Both the position numbers and the translations under genes were made by a program. Below the pieces are notes generated by a model. That model was given only the letters and a program-made list of their open reading frames with translations. It did not search any database and was not told the origin of the DNA. Below are positions 25,090 to 38,215 of a stretch of 64,000 bases of DNA, one piece after another. This DNA comes from Lineus longissimus (lineage: Eukaryota > Nemertea > Pilidiophora > Heteronemertea > Lineidae): contig NC_088308.1 of NCBI RefSeq assembly GCF_910592395.1, forward strand, positions 10,061,001 through 10,125,000, written 5' to 3'. The first letter of the stretch is position 1. Each line of letters begins with the position of its first letter.

Positions 25090-25112
25090 AAGTTGGTCAA
25101 GTTGACCAACTT
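25090..25112. other. 23-nt near-perfect palindrome
   Basis: Two arms AAGTTGGTCAA and TTGACCAACTT meet at a single central base. The palindrome is kept in units 2 (33135-33157) and 3 (42442-42464). It could form a hairpin or bind a dimeric protein; no function is known. Confidence 0.6.
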
Positions 25113-27614
25113 AGTGAAGCCCAGGACTAATGTCATGTGACTGATGAAACAGCAATTTTTTATCGTCAATTGAAGACTTTTTTAGTCAGCGGATCATGAA
25201 ACCGGCTAGGTAAATTTGTTTCACTTGATCGGTCACCTGACCAGTGGTATTGGTCAATTTGGTCACATGACCAATGCACTTGGAATACTACTAAATGGGC
25301 TGCTTGATACTTGAAATTCATGTGCGAGTGCTAACAGTATTGATCTAAGGGAGACTATGGCTATCTCGCAGAACATCGAAAACGAGGAAAATAGAATAAC
25401 CTTATAATTATAGCTTGAGGTGATTTCTGGCGAACAACAGTGATCAATCACCACTTTCCAAGAATCTCCGATCAATTACTGAAAAGTATTAGGCGATTTT
25501 GCTACTGACAAACAGGGTGTCCCCTTTTCATGGCCTAGCTTCGTTAGTTCAGGATGTAGTCCAGTATCAATATGCGTGCGTGGCGACCCTTGCAGAGTAA
25601 ATGATAAAACTACCAAGGTTCCCCTCTTTCAGATAGTATGTATAGGATGTGGTGCGATGGGTGAACGGTTCGACTCTTTTCTTACAAGTTTGAGTGGATG
25701 TAGTGCTTGGCCGCGGTGATGTGTTGCTTGTTGGTCATGAGTTCGATTCTTTTGTCACATATTTGGTCGTGGCTGATTTAGCAACCCGAACACCTTGAGA
25801 CCAGGAGGGTAAGCACACTGGCCGGGTAAAGGAATAGAAAAAAAAGATAAATTCAAATAAAAAATCATCAGATAATTGAACCAAAGTCATGCAAGTTAAA
25901 GGCTGTTGCATCATCAATCAGATAATTAATACAACCCCAAGACAAAGCACTACATTTGTATATCCCAGCTAAATACTACCCCAAACAAGGGTGTTTACAG
26001 TACCTTCTTTGAATACTTCGAAGGATATCGCGCTCACAAGTGCACTCGCAAGACATGAGATTATAGAGTGTCAGCCATCATGGATTTTGATGTCGTGACC
26101 TACTTTTCGACTCGGGCGTTCTTCTTACTAATGCCTATAATATGTACGAACAGGGCAAAGTTGGCTAGGAAATGTTGACTTCGGCAGATATCACGTGCAC
26201 ACTCACAAGTTGCAGCCGTCTTTGATTATGATGTAGTGAACTACATTTCGATAGGGCTTTTAATGACTGGGGCCTATTGTTTTGTACCTGAATACCAAAG
26301 TTGGCTTTAATGAGTCGCTGAATTCTGCTGATATCGCGTTAACACGTGCACTCGTTCTCAAGATTTCAACAGATAAGGTGGCATCCATCTTGCTTTTGAT
26401 GTAAGCTACATTTGATTATAACTAATGCCTATTATTTGAAATCTTTATATTTTTATTTATTTATTGAAACCTCCTTTTCAGGAGAAGCAATATACATACA
26501 TGTAAGACATTTACAGGACGGTAAATCAGAAAAAAATAAATGATACGTGTTGGGTTCACCTATGACACATCTGATGTGCGCTTCCAACAAAAATTTCTAT
26601 AATATATTATTCACAAAAGGGTTTCTATTTATTTCAATGTACAATGTATGTTTTAGTTCCAAGCTTTATCTTTCCATTTGCATAAAAAAACATCAATTTT
26701 TAAACTGATTGGAATAGAGTTAATAAGCTTTTAATTAGAGGTCATAATTTGAGTTTTGAACAATCCTGCAGACTTTACGATGCGACATATCTGTTTCTGG
26801 TTTGGACTTACAGATCGAGGCATGGTGCATGCAGGTGCTAACGATCCGTTTTTTCTAAAAATACATTCCATTTAATTGGTATAAACCAATTAATGCCATA
26901 AAAGGCATTTCTGAATATTGCCTATTTCCGTCCGAATATTTTAAAAAAGCAATCGTTGGGATCTGGAATACACTGATGGCTATATTTTACAAAATAATGT
27001 TTCAAATATATTCATCTATAAAAGATAAAACTTGTGACAAAAAGCTGAAAATAACGCCTGCCAACCGCCAGTTGCAACTTTGTTATTGTAATTCACGTCA
27101 TTCCCGCCCCTGCCTATAGCTGAAGTCGGATATTCTATGGTCACTTGCGTTAACTTGTGGTCAATTACCAGGTCAATGGCCCAACCTCGTTTACCGAGGG
27201 GTCATTACGGGCTCCTGTGGTCACTTGCACTGCCCCTGGTATCATGTTGAGCTAAAACATAATTGATTTGTCAACGAATAACGTTTGACATTCAAATAAG
27301 ATGTAAATAATGTTTTGAAACTTGGCATATTTATGACATATTGAATCGGCGAAAAGGGCGGCATTGTCAGTCTGCATGACCATTTACCCTTATGCGATCA
27401 CCAATCAATTGACGGCATAATATAACTTCATTGACACGGATAATATATGAAACTAATGCTGATATAAAAAATTAATTGCCTCTCCAAGAAAATTGCGTCA
27501 CTTAGTCGGGCCATGCGGGCACTCGGAGCAAAATAGAATGGAAGAAGCACGCGTTACAAATGCTAATCGCACCAGCACTGTGAAAATATCATTTCGAAAT
27601 CCCCTTTTGATGAT

Positions 27615-27941
27615 TTATTTTTTATTTAAGTATAATACTTCTTTATCTGTATTCACCCAGAGATAATTGCTCAATTTTACAATCATTTGGTGGCTTACAA
27701 ACGGTTTTGCTGATGATGAAGCAGTGCTGACACGTAGTGCCAGAATAGACGGGTCATAGGTCAAACATGATAAGTCACCCCCATATTCTGGCTGTGACGA
27801 GAGAATGACGTACACGAGTATCCAGGGTCTAGTGGTACAGCCATTTTGAATGCTAATCAAGTAGATCCCGGATGAAGAGGCTGCAATGGGCCTATCTCTG
27901 ATTGACCGACGATGAAAGCCGAAAACGGCATTGAAATACAT
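27615..27941 (-). CDS. Small hypothetical ORF, array copy 1
   Basis: A 108-codon frame from ATG at 27941. A TATATA-like element lies a few bases upstream of the start on the same strand (about 27953-27958). The stop lies inside an A-rich run containing AATAAA, which could serve as the poly(A) signal. The sequence has an alternating hydrophobic pattern (SSGIYLISIQ, ILVYVILSSQ, HQMIVKLSNYLWV) that loosely resembles a C1q/TNF-type beta sandwich. It is shorter than that fold usually is and the similarity is weak. In unit 2 the same frame is split by an insertion. Confidence 0.3.
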   Translation of the reverse strand: MYFNAVFGFHRRSIRDRPIAASSSGIYLISIQNGCTTRPWILVYVILSSQPEYGGDLSCLTYDPSILALRVSTASSSAKPFVSHQMIVKLSNYLWVNTDKEVLYLNKK

Positions 27942-28465
27942 TTTTGAAAAAAGTATATAATTGCGCGACGAAGGGAATTAAGTCTGCATGTAGGCATTAG
28001 TTAAGAGGATCCCGCTTGTCAAAAGTGCTTGCCGTATTGGTGAACCCCAACCTGAACTAGAAATCTTGCTAAAAGGTTAGTCTTTGACAATTAAAAAATA
28101 ACGTCTTGGACGAGAGTTTTGTTCACAGCCAAATCACCCCCACATTTTTCATATATCCAATTGTCCAAGATCGATCATGATGATATCGATCGGACGAAAG
28201 CAATATCTGATTCAGTTTCATGACAGTACCTCCATTTTATACATTCCATGAAATCCATTATAGTTCAACACTATAGGCCTAAATGCACAAAAATATCTTT
28301 AGGCATGCCATAAAGTTAAAATGTATGTGTATTCTGCTACACAAAACGATTTGACAGTAGTCCATTGTATTTCCTGTGTGAATATCGCGATAGAATGGAG
28401 ATTCGCCGAGATGGACAGGATTAGGACAGTCAGATTAACACATACGGAAGTCCTGAGGATGAAGT

Positions 28466-28745
28466 CTCGAGTTGGTGGGCGTATTTCTTAACTTTGGAGT
28501 TAGAGGGACCCCAATAGCTATCAGCATCAAGATCAGTGGCGGGTCATATTGACGAAGTACTATTAGTCGCGATATTTGGTCCACCTTGTTTCCATTTCAT
28601 TTTGTCAAGGTGACTTTAGGCAGGGTCGATTGTAAGTTCCCTCCTTTCAAGGGAGGCTGTAAACAGATAAAAGTATGCAATCATCAGAAAAGCTCTTTAA
28701 TTTTTTCAACGACAACATTGACGGCAAAGTTGGTACATGTTAAAA
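28466..28745. repeat. Single-monomer relative of the minisatellite 3' flank (unit 1)
   Basis: Homologous to 24595-24870 and 18300-18570, but with only one 30-bp monomer ('gagttggtgggcgtatttctt') before the flank. This may show the pre-expansion state of the minisatellite. Confidence 0.65.
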
Positions 28746-29389
28746 TTAGTGCTCATCAATCTATCACTGGGTGGAGACGTATGATTGTCCGTATGATTGA
28801 ATGGGAGAGATAAGGGCCTGAAATTTCGTAACACTCGAGCAACGTTTACAGTTGAAGCCTAACTGATATGCCTCGAGATACTGCAACTACAGCTGATTCT
28901 TGCTATGGCGTTTATTGTAAGGACTGTTTTGTACATCTCGACAGTGGTAAGGAACGAAGTATCCGCATGGGCACCAAGAATATGGGAGAGTTTCCAACCA
29001 TATTTGGTTATATCAGGATTGGTCGGGCACAAACAATAACCTAAAAAACGTAGGCCAGCCGTATTTTTTGACAAGTTAACGCCAGTTTTTGACCTGGGTA
29101 TTACGCATGCAAACATTAATTCTCTACGGTGAAGCAAAATAAGTTTAGATCAAGAACATATGTCAGAGTGACGCAATTGACAATATCGTCTCACAGCATG
29201 TACTAGGCGCACAGGACTATCAAAATAATTAAAAGAAATAATAGTAATTTCGTGCTTGAGACTGGCGTTTGTAACTATTTTCGAATTCGATCGACCAATG
29301 ATTTTAGAAGCTCCGCTATAGATGCTCATTAAGGGTTCGCGGGTCCTTGCGTCAGCCTCAACTGCTGAAGTGGAAAAAACACCAACAAA

Positions 29390-32300
29390 ATGATGATCGA
29401 TTCATTGTCAACTGAACTTCCAGTATTGCGTAGTCTTGATTCATTTTTCACCACGGCAATTATGTGCTTCATTAGCTCAATAAGAAGTACGAACTTCGCT
29501 GTGATATTTGCGCCACTTTCAAATGACGCTAAGATCGGATTTATATACCAACAAAACGGTATCTGGTTAGACTCGAGGTCACGACTACACTGCTCAATGA
29601 GCTGCGCAAAACACGATTTAGTAGCCGGGTTTAAGTTTGAGAACCAAGGCAAAACTAACGCTTGCTTATTTCTGGGTCGGTGTTGTCAGTTTGAATTAAA
29701 AAATGGGTTAATCGATATAATCATGAGAAAAAAGGTAAATACTTTTAGCTAATACAGTGAGAGGTACCGGAAAGCTACAGGGTGGCCCAGAAATATTTAC
29801 CCACACACAATGGATACACAGTAGATTTCTAATGTGCAAGAGAAAATAATTCTGGGCCATCCTGCCGTGCCAACTAGCTACTTCATGCAAGGCAACAGAA
29901 GAGCAGAGTGCCAGAGCGTTGCCCTCATTTGCCACTTTCCTCAAGCAGCATTTTGGTATTGAGCAATCAGAAGAGAGCTATCATGCTTGTTCGGCGCAGA
30001 CAGCACGACATTGGTCAAAACCTGTCACCTGACAAGAAGTCCAACATGATTTCAGCTTATGGAAAGTGGTGAACGATGAAGTGGTCGTGGTTTAAGGAAT
30101 TGATATCGAATTGGAGGTATTGGTTGTCTCAACTAAACCGCGAGGGTGGAAATAGAATGTAGACCAACAGCGAGGCGGAGCCGAGGTTTTGGTCAATACT
30201 TCAGCTCCAACCTAGCAGTTTGGGTGAAACAATCAATACCGACAGTGAGGTATCAATTTCTAATCTAAAACATCTCAAATTAAATGTCGACTAATTTTGT
30301 TTTAAATGCTGTTGAAATGCTCCCACATTTTGCACCAACCCAAGTGGTTATGGTTGCCTGACCCAAACCGCTGAATTCAAAACGAGGCTTCATTCGACCA
30401 TAGTGCATTTACACTGTAATGTGCGGTCCATTCCAAACCAACTTGTTTTAGAATTGAAAATAAATATTCATCGTCTCGATACATTCTAGAGAAACGTTTA
30501 ATATGGCAGCAAAACTGCTGAGTTAGAGCTTCGTTGCGGAAATTCTTTCTAAATATCATTCCAAAAGGAAGAATTTTTGGAACATATCTTTATAGTAATG
30601 TTGTTTTTAATTAATTTTGGTGAAACAAACTCTCCAACACAAAGCATTTGTTGGGGATACCTAACATAGAATTCATGTTGGAGCTAGCCAATATGAAATT
30701 GACGTTCGTCCAACATACATTTAATTTCTGATATCCATTTTAAAAAATAGATTTGGTTACATTTACGTCTACATTGGACACCCAACAAAAATCATATGTG
30801 GTTCATGCAATGAATTGCATGGAGGGCGCAATTAACTGTGCACCCAGCCACGAGACCAAATTCACTTTTTTAAAGCGGCAAATATGAACCCTAAAACGTC
30901 AGACCTACAGACGTAGGTTATCACGGTTTATGTTAGTTATTCTAAAACACCAGAATTTAGAATGAACCGCACTTTACATTGAAAATGCCCTTTGCGCCAA
31001 AGAAGCCTCATTTTGAATTCAGCAGTTATGGTGAGGCAACCATAACAACTTCGGTTGGGGCGAAATACAGTAGCTGTCAAAAAGCATTTAAAACCACATT
31101 ATTCGCTGTCTTAGTTGAGATGTTTTAGAATAGAAATTGATCTTCACTGTCGGTATTGATTGTCTCCCAAAACCGCTCGGGTGGAGCTAAAATTTTGGCG
31201 AAAACCTCGGCTACGCCTCGATTTCGGTCTACATTTTAGCTCCACCCTCGCGGTTTTGGTGAAACAACCAATACCTCCAATTTTGTATCAATTCCTTAAG
31301 CCCAAATATAATTATTCTATAATGTAAATTTTGAAGACAAATTGATACCATGTACATTGTATTAATAAAATGTGTTGAAGCAGGTTTGAATGAATTGCTG
31401 GTTTATTTCACTAACCACATGATTTTGTTCAGTCTTAGTTCGACGTGTGCAATATACTCGATCATATACTTTCTCTTCAATGGATACTGTTTCAAGGGAA
31501 GGCGACAGCTGTATCATCAATACAAAACATTGTCCCTTTCATCGCGTTTCTGGATGTCGTCGCCCGGGAAAGGTGCCTTCAACGGCTTCAAGGCGCTTTT
31601 TGATGAATTCTCAAATTTTCATGTGGTAGAGAAGAGACAAAACAAAAGTGTGGTTTATATTTTCCGGAGAAGACGGTATGATTATCAGAGGAAGATTCTG
31701 TTCACCACAGACATTTTTTTGCGCGGTAAGCTTAAATTTCTTCGGAGAAATTTAGCGATATTTAAATTCAGATCAAAAACGACCCGCATCGTAAATGCTA
31801 AAAATGGGCATGACGCTGGCTCATATTCCTTAGAATTGCCACGAAAAGATGACGAGTTGCTTTGTTTAAATGAAATAACAGTCAAGGGCACTGCAAAAGA
31901 AGCATTTGTGATGTACCACATACGGCGAAATGGGAGGAAGCTTTTGATATTCGGACGTTACAACATCGTTATAATAAAACACAGTCGTGACAAAGTAAAT
32001 TCATTTGGGCATTTGATGCAAAATGGAACAGAGTTGAAAGTCATCAATTCTGATTCGAATAAAATGGGAAATTCTGATTTCTTTGTTCACATTACCAGTA
32101 CCGGTGATGTTATTGTTAGAAATTTGAAATGTATACTTCTGTTTACAAGGAGGAGCAATTTCGAAGAGAGTTTGGTAGTTCAAGGGATGATATGCCTATC
32201 AGAGCTAAAATCACCTGTTTCGTGTGATGGTGTTGACTCTGAGTGGTGGAATGGCAAGCGCCTGTTATCAATTTGTCGCCTGGGGAAGAAAAAAACATCC

Positions 32301-32489
32301 GCGGTTTTATCTCTTCGAATACCAACATTACATAACATTTGGCACGATGAGGAAATATCGGTTAGTATTCTGAGGAAAGTTGATTATGACTTGAGGTTGA
32401 TGGGCTACGGGCGTGATGGAATATTTGTGACATATGACTGGCGAGGGCGAAAACCCATTACAATCCACAGACCAAGCGGGCTCAGGTGA
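29390..32489 (+). CDS. PAN-like two-exon gene, array copy 2
   Basis: Exon A is 29390-29734 and exon B is 31497-32489, with the same splice sites and phases as copy 1; the predicted product is again about 445 residues. Exon A keeps the LHCSMSCAKHDLVAGF segment. Exon B differs from copy 1 mostly by amino-acid-changing substitutions. The densest cluster lies near the C-terminus (32372-32460), where I count about nine replacement changes against about three silent ones. This fits relaxed constraint, diversifying selection, or conversion with another copy. Copy 3 shares most of the copy 2 states in this patch. The intron again contains the TTAA-flanked element. Function is unrecognised. Confidence 0.55.
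30096..31295. mobile_element. 1.2 kb TTAA-flanked inverted-repeat element, copy 2
   Basis: Same position and structure as the copy in unit 1 (TTAA at 30092-30095 and 31296-31299). It was duplicated with the unit rather than inserted independently. Confidence 0.75.
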
Positions 32490-35400
32490 CATTGATCTGT
32501 TCATTTCACAGCCAATCAATTGGCATGACCACGCATTTAGAGCAATACATTTGTGCCACGACACATTAATGCCAATGAGACCAACCAATTAGGCCCGATT
32601 TCTTTATCAAATATTAACCACAATAAATTGGGCGTGCTGATTCAGATGAATTTGCGGAAACTGAGCGGAAAACATTTAAAAAGATGAGATATCAATACAA
32701 AATGCATGATAAATATTTGTAATATTTCATAAGTATCAAATTATGTTTAAACCTCATAATCTCTTGAGCTTTTCTCACAGTTCTCTCCTCAATCCCACCT
32801 GACAGCAATAATCTTAATTGATGTGTTGCAAGTTTTTGAATTATTCTCTTTACAATAAAGTTTTCGAGAAAAGAAAAACTTTTTCTCAGATCATGACTAT
32901 TATGCAGCTGTCGTAGGAACTTGCGCATGCTCAATTATCCGATACCAGACATATTGGTCCCGGTTACCAACTTTGTAAGACAATGGTGAAACTAGAATTG
33001 GGTACTATATCTGATGTCAGGTAAAATGTATCGACATGTATAATTCAAAATACAGGTAGATCCATCTGATCATAATTTCTTAAAAGATTATTCAGACAAT
33101 GAAGGTCCTATCTCACAGTAAGATACTGCAACATAAGTTGGTCAAGTTGACCAACTTAGTGAAGCCCAGGACTAATGTCATGTGACTAATGAATCAGCAA
33201 TTTTTTATCGTCAATTGAAGACTTTTCTAGTCAGCGGATCATGAAACCGGCTAGGTAAATTTGTTTCACTTGATCGGTCACCTGACCAGTGGTATTGGTC
33301 AATTTGGTCACATGACCAATGCACTTGGAATACTACTAAATGGGTTGCTTGATACCTGAAATTCATGTGACAGTGCTCACAGTATTGATTTAAGGGAGAC
33401 TAAGGCTATCTCACAGAACATCGAAAACGAGGAAAATAGAATAACCTTATAATTATAGCTTGAGGTGATTTCTGGCGAACAACAGTGATCAATCACCACT
33501 TTCCAAGAATCTCCGATCAATTACTGAAAAGTATTAGGCGATTTTGCTACAGACAAACAGGGTGTCCCCTTTTCATGGCCTAGCTTCGTTAGTTCAGGAT
33601 GTAGTCCAGTATCCATATGCATGCGTGGCGACCCTTGCAGAGTAAATGATAAAACTACCAAGGTTCCCCTCTTTCAGATAGTATGTATAGGATGTGGTGC
33701 GATGGGTGAATGGTTCGACTCTTTTCTTACAAGTTTGAGTGGATGTAGTGCTTGGCCGCGGTGATGTGTTGCTTGTTGGTCATGAGTTCGATTCTTTTGT
33801 CACATATTTGGTCGTGGCTGATTTAGCAACCCGAACACATTAAGAACAGGTGGGTCAGCACACTGGCCGGGTAAAGGAATAGAAAAAAAGATAAATTCAA
33901 AAAAAATCATCAGATAATTGAACCAAAGTCATGCAAGTTAAAGGCTGTTGCATCACCAATCAGATAATTAATACGACCCCAAGACAAAGCACTACATTTG
34001 TATATCCCAGCTAAATACTACCCCAAACAAGGGTGTTTACAGTACCTTCTTTGAATACTTCGAAGGATATCGCGCTCACAAGTGCACTCGCAAGACATGA
34101 GATTATAGAGTGTCAGCCATCTTGGATTTTAATGTCGTGACCTACTTTTCGACTCGGGCGTTCTTCTTACTAATGCCTATAACATGTATGAACAGGGCAA
34201 AGTTGGCTAGGAAATGTTGACTTCGGCAGATATCACGTGCACACTCAAAAGTTGTAGCCGTCTTTGATTATGATGTAGTGAACTACATTCGATATTGCTT
34301 TTAATGACTGGGGCCTATTGTTTTGTACCTGAATACCAAAGTTAGCTTTAATGAGTCGCTGAATTCTGCTGATATCGCGTTAACACGTGCACTCGTTCTC
34401 AAGATTTCTACAGATAAGGTGGCATCCATCTTGCTTTTGATGTAAGCTACATTTGATTATAACTAATGCCTATTATTTGAAATCTTTATATTTTTATTTA
34501 TTTATGGAAACCTCCTTTTCAGGAGAAGCAATATACATACATGTAAGACATTTACAGGACGGTAAATCAGAAAAAATTAAATGCTACATGTTGGGTTCAC
34601 CTATGACACATCTGATGTGCGCTTCCAACAAAAATATCTATAACATATTATTCACAAAAGGGTTTCTATTTATTTCAATGTATGTTCTGGTTCCAAGCTA
34701 TATCTTTCCATTTGCATAAAAAAACATCAATTTCTAAACCGATTAGAATAGAGTTATTAAGCTTTTAATTAGAGGTCATAATTTGAGTTTTGAACAATCC
34801 TGCAGACTTCACGATGCGACATATCGGTTTCTGGTTTGGACTCACAGATCGAGGCATGGTGCATGCAGGTGCTAACGATCCGTTTGTTCTAAAAATACAT
34901 TCCATTTAATTGGTATAAACCAATTAATGCCATAAAAGGCATTTCTGAATATTGCCTGTTTCCGTCCGAATATTTTAAAAAAGCAATCGTTGGGATCTGG
35001 AATACACTGATGGCTATATTTTACAAAATAATGTTTCAAATATATTCATCTATAAAAGATAAAAACTTGTGACAAAAAGCTGAAAATAACGCCTGCCGAC
35101 CGCCAGTTACAACTTTGTTATTGTAATTCACGTCATTCCCGCCCCTGCCTATAGCTGAAGTCGGATATTCTATGGTCACTTGCGTTAACTTGTGGTCAAT
35201 CAAACCAGGTCAATGGGCCCAACCTCGTTTACCGAGGGGTCATTACGGGCTCCTGTGGTCACTTGCACTGCCCCTGGTATCATGTTGAGCTAAAACATAA
35301 TTGATTGGTCAACGAATAACGTTTGACATGCAAATAAGATGTAAATAATGTTTTGAAACTTGGCATATTTATGACATATTGAATCGGCGAAAAGGGCGGC

Positions 35401-35814
35401 ATTGTCAGTCTGCATGACCATTTATCCTAATGCGATCACCAATCAATTGACGGCATAACATAACTTCATTGACACGGATAATATATGAAACTAATGCTGA
35501 TATAAAAAATTAATTGCCTCTACAAGAAAATTGCGTCACTTAGTCGGGCCATGCGGGCACTCGGAGCAAAATAGAATGGAAGAAGCACGTGTTACAAATG
35601 CTTATCGCACGAGCACTGTGAAAATATTATTTCGAAATCCCCTTTTGATGATTTATTTTATATTTAAGTATAATACTTCTTTATCTGTATTCATCCAGAG
35701 ATAATTGCTCAATTTTACAATCATTTGGTCGCTTACAAACGGTTTTGGTGATGATGAAGCAGTGCTGACACGTAGTGCCCGAATAGACGGGTCATAGGTC
35801 AAACATGATAACTC

Positions 35815-37240
35815 ACACAACGTAGTGAGTGTAATGGTTACGTATGTATACACTGTATTCAAATTCATATATCCATCATGTCCATCGAATCTGAAAAAAA
35901 TTGTGCAGACCCATGACAATTCTGGTTCCGGTACAGTTTGTCGCATTCCATACGGGCCGCGCGTTGGCCGATCCTGCATTCACGACGCACCGCACCCACA
36001 GTTACCACGTCGGACGTGATTCCCATTGTTTCCTTCCTCGTGACGCCATTATTTCATGACGTCATGAGCCATTGACCATTCACACAAGTAGATTTATTCA
36101 CACCGGCGCCACTCAAGTGCGGGTGTGGGACATCATGTATTTAGAAATTGTCTGCTAGGGTCTCATTAGGGAGTGGTTTTTTTTATTCATGCGCAGCCCC
36201 CACTGTAGTTCCTAAAATCATTGATTTCTCGGTCCTTACAGTATGTCAGTGTTGATTCAGCCGTTGTTTTGGCAAAGACATGTTTTTTGGAGTTTCTAAA
36301 ACCTAGAGCGCTACTCAATAACAAGAAACTACGCATTTATACTGTTGTTGCCAACGTATGTGTACACTGAACTCGGGATGTGCGTCGGCCCCGTGTTGAA
36401 ATGCCGTCCAGTGCCAGTTGGTGCTTTTTTCGCTGATTTGTGCAAAATTCAACATATCTCAAAAGTTCAATGGTTGACCCTCGATTTTTTTTTATTTTTG
36501 TGTAGCGTAAGCAACTGTCTTTCATGGGAGAATGGTCTCTGTAAGAATTTTTCAGGAAGAAATGTATAATATTTGGGGTTTTTCGTGATTGTCCGGCCCA
36601 ATTGGCAATATTTCCATTTGGGATGGTGAACAGAGCTAGGAGCTAATGCGACGCTTATGATTTATTTAAAGAAATAAAATGCCCGATTTAACATCCTGCA
36701 GAATCAGGGGAATCAGGCGTTTCCAGTGATATACGACACAAATGGGTTGTCCTCATGCATTCACTTTGGAAACGCATTTTAAAATAGATGTTACGTCCTG
36801 TTAATTGGGCACGTCATCATCACGTACATTTGGGAAAAACTCCCTAACAGACCTAGGACATACAGGACAACGTCGGTGGAGACAGTTGTGACATTTCAAT
36901 TTTCATTGCATAGATTTGACGGACTGATTTGGAAATTCATTCCAACCATGCAACTGTTTCAGAAATGAGAAAAAGATCCTGGGTGTCATGACATGCATTC
37001 AATTATTATTTCGCCACATAGAGCTGCTTCTGTCAGCAGATATGAGACAGCTACCGGGGCGCCCCCCCCCCCCCCCAATGTACTGACTAAAACCTGTCAC
37101 ATTCAGAGAACGGGGGTGGGGGTTTGGGGTACTCATCCCCCAATGTACTGGCTAAATATGTCAGAAGGACGGGGGTTTGGGGGGCTCCCCCATGTCAAAC
37201 AGTTGTGTGAGTTCACTAGAGCTTGCTCTTTACATATTAA
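35815..37240. mobile_element. 1.4 kb insertion private to unit 2
   Basis: Absent from unit 1, where the flanks join at about 27773. Edges read 'gataactcac' on the left and 'attaagtcac' on the right, so a short duplication around TAANTCAC is possible. It contains a nested 695-bp MITE (36159-36853) and a G/C-rich tail (37060-37190) with a partly repeated 'ccccccaatgtactg' phrase. No ORF is convincing. Confidence 0.6.
36159..36853. mobile_element. MITE, 695 bp, TAG target duplication
   Basis: Ends GGTCTCATTAGGGAG and CTCCCTAAC-AGACC are inverted repeats, flanked by TAG at 36156-36158 and 36854-36856. A second copy with TAA duplication is at 43120-43831. Three-base TAN duplications are typical of PIF/Harbinger-type elements. 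No transposase is encoded. Confidence 0.75.
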
Positions 37241-37935
37241 GTCACCCCCATATTCTGGCTGTGACGAGAGAATGACGTACACGAGTATCCAGGGTCTAGT
37301 GGTACAGCCATTTTGAATGCTAATCAAGTAGATCCCGGATGAAGAGGCTGCAATGGGCATATCTCTGATTGACCGACGATGAAAGCCGAAAACGGCATTG
37401 AAATACATTTTTGAAAAGAGTACATAATTGCGCGACGAAGGGAATTAAATCTGCATGTAGGCATTAGTTAAGAGGATCCCGCTTGTCAAAAGTGCTTGCC
37501 GTATAGGTGAACCCCAACCTTAACTAGAAATCTTGCTAAAAGGTTAGTCTTTGACGATTAAAAAATAACGTCTTGGACGAGAGTTTTGTTCACAGCCAAA
37601 TCACCCCACATTTTACATACATATATGCAATTGTCCAAGATCGATCATGATGATATCGATCGGACGAAAGCAATATCTGATTCAGTTTCATGACAATACC
37701 TCCATTTTATACATTCCATGAAATCCATTATAGTTCAACACTATAGGCCTAAATGCACAAAAATATCTTTAGGCATGCCATTACGTTGAAATGTATGTGT
37801 ATTCTGCTAAACAAAACGATTTGACAGAAGTCCATTGTATTTCCTGTGTGAATATCGCGATAGAATGGAGATTCGCCGAGATGGACAGGATTAGGACAGT
37901 CAGATTAACACATACGGAAGTGCTGAGGATGAAGT

Positions 37936-38215
37936 GTTGAGTTGGTGGGCGTATTTCTTAACTTTGGAGTTAGAGGGACCCCAATAGCTATCAGCATCAA
38001 GATCAGTGGCGGGTCATATTGACGAAGTACTATTAGTCGCGATATTTGGTCCACCTTGTTTCCATTTCATTTTGTCAAGGTGACTTCAGGCAGGGTCGAT
38101 TGTAAGTTCCCTCCTTTCAAGGGAGGCTGTAAACAGATAAAAGTATGCAATCATCAGAAAAGCTCTTTGATTTTTTCAACGACATCATTGACGGCAAAGT
38201 TGGTACATGTTAAAA
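37936..38215. repeat. Single-monomer relative of the minisatellite 3' flank (unit 2)
   Basis: Duplicate of 28466-28745 carried in the second tandem unit, again with one 30-bp monomer. Confidence 0.6.

Larger units (their letters stand above)
19595..29069. repeat. Tandem unit 1 (about 9.47 kb)
   Basis: Starts at 'gacaagttaacgcc'. The same phrase begins the next units at 29070 and 38540. It carries a two-exon PAN-like gene (19926-23026), a TTAA-flanked element in the intron (20633-21832), a minisatellite insertion unique to this unit (23527-24880) and a small minus-strand ORF (27615-27941). The boundaries are arbitrary because the repeat is tandem. Confidence 0.85.
35653..37408 (-). pseudogene. 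Small hypothetical ORF split by an insertion, array copy 2
   Basis: The N-terminal part (37408-37240) and C-terminal part (35815-35653) match the continuous 108-codon frame at 27941-27615. About 1.4 kb of unrelated DNA lies between them. The frame is therefore interrupted in this unit. Confidence 0.5.

Noticed and set aside
28859-29137. 92-codon minus-strand frame duplicated at 38329-38607
   Set aside because: The copies differ mostly by replacement changes, there is no domain and no splice logic. Its persistence is explained by the tandem duplication.
36993-37316. 107-codon frame with a proline run
   Set aside because: Driven by a C-homopolymer and a locally repeated G/C-rich phrase inside an insertion.
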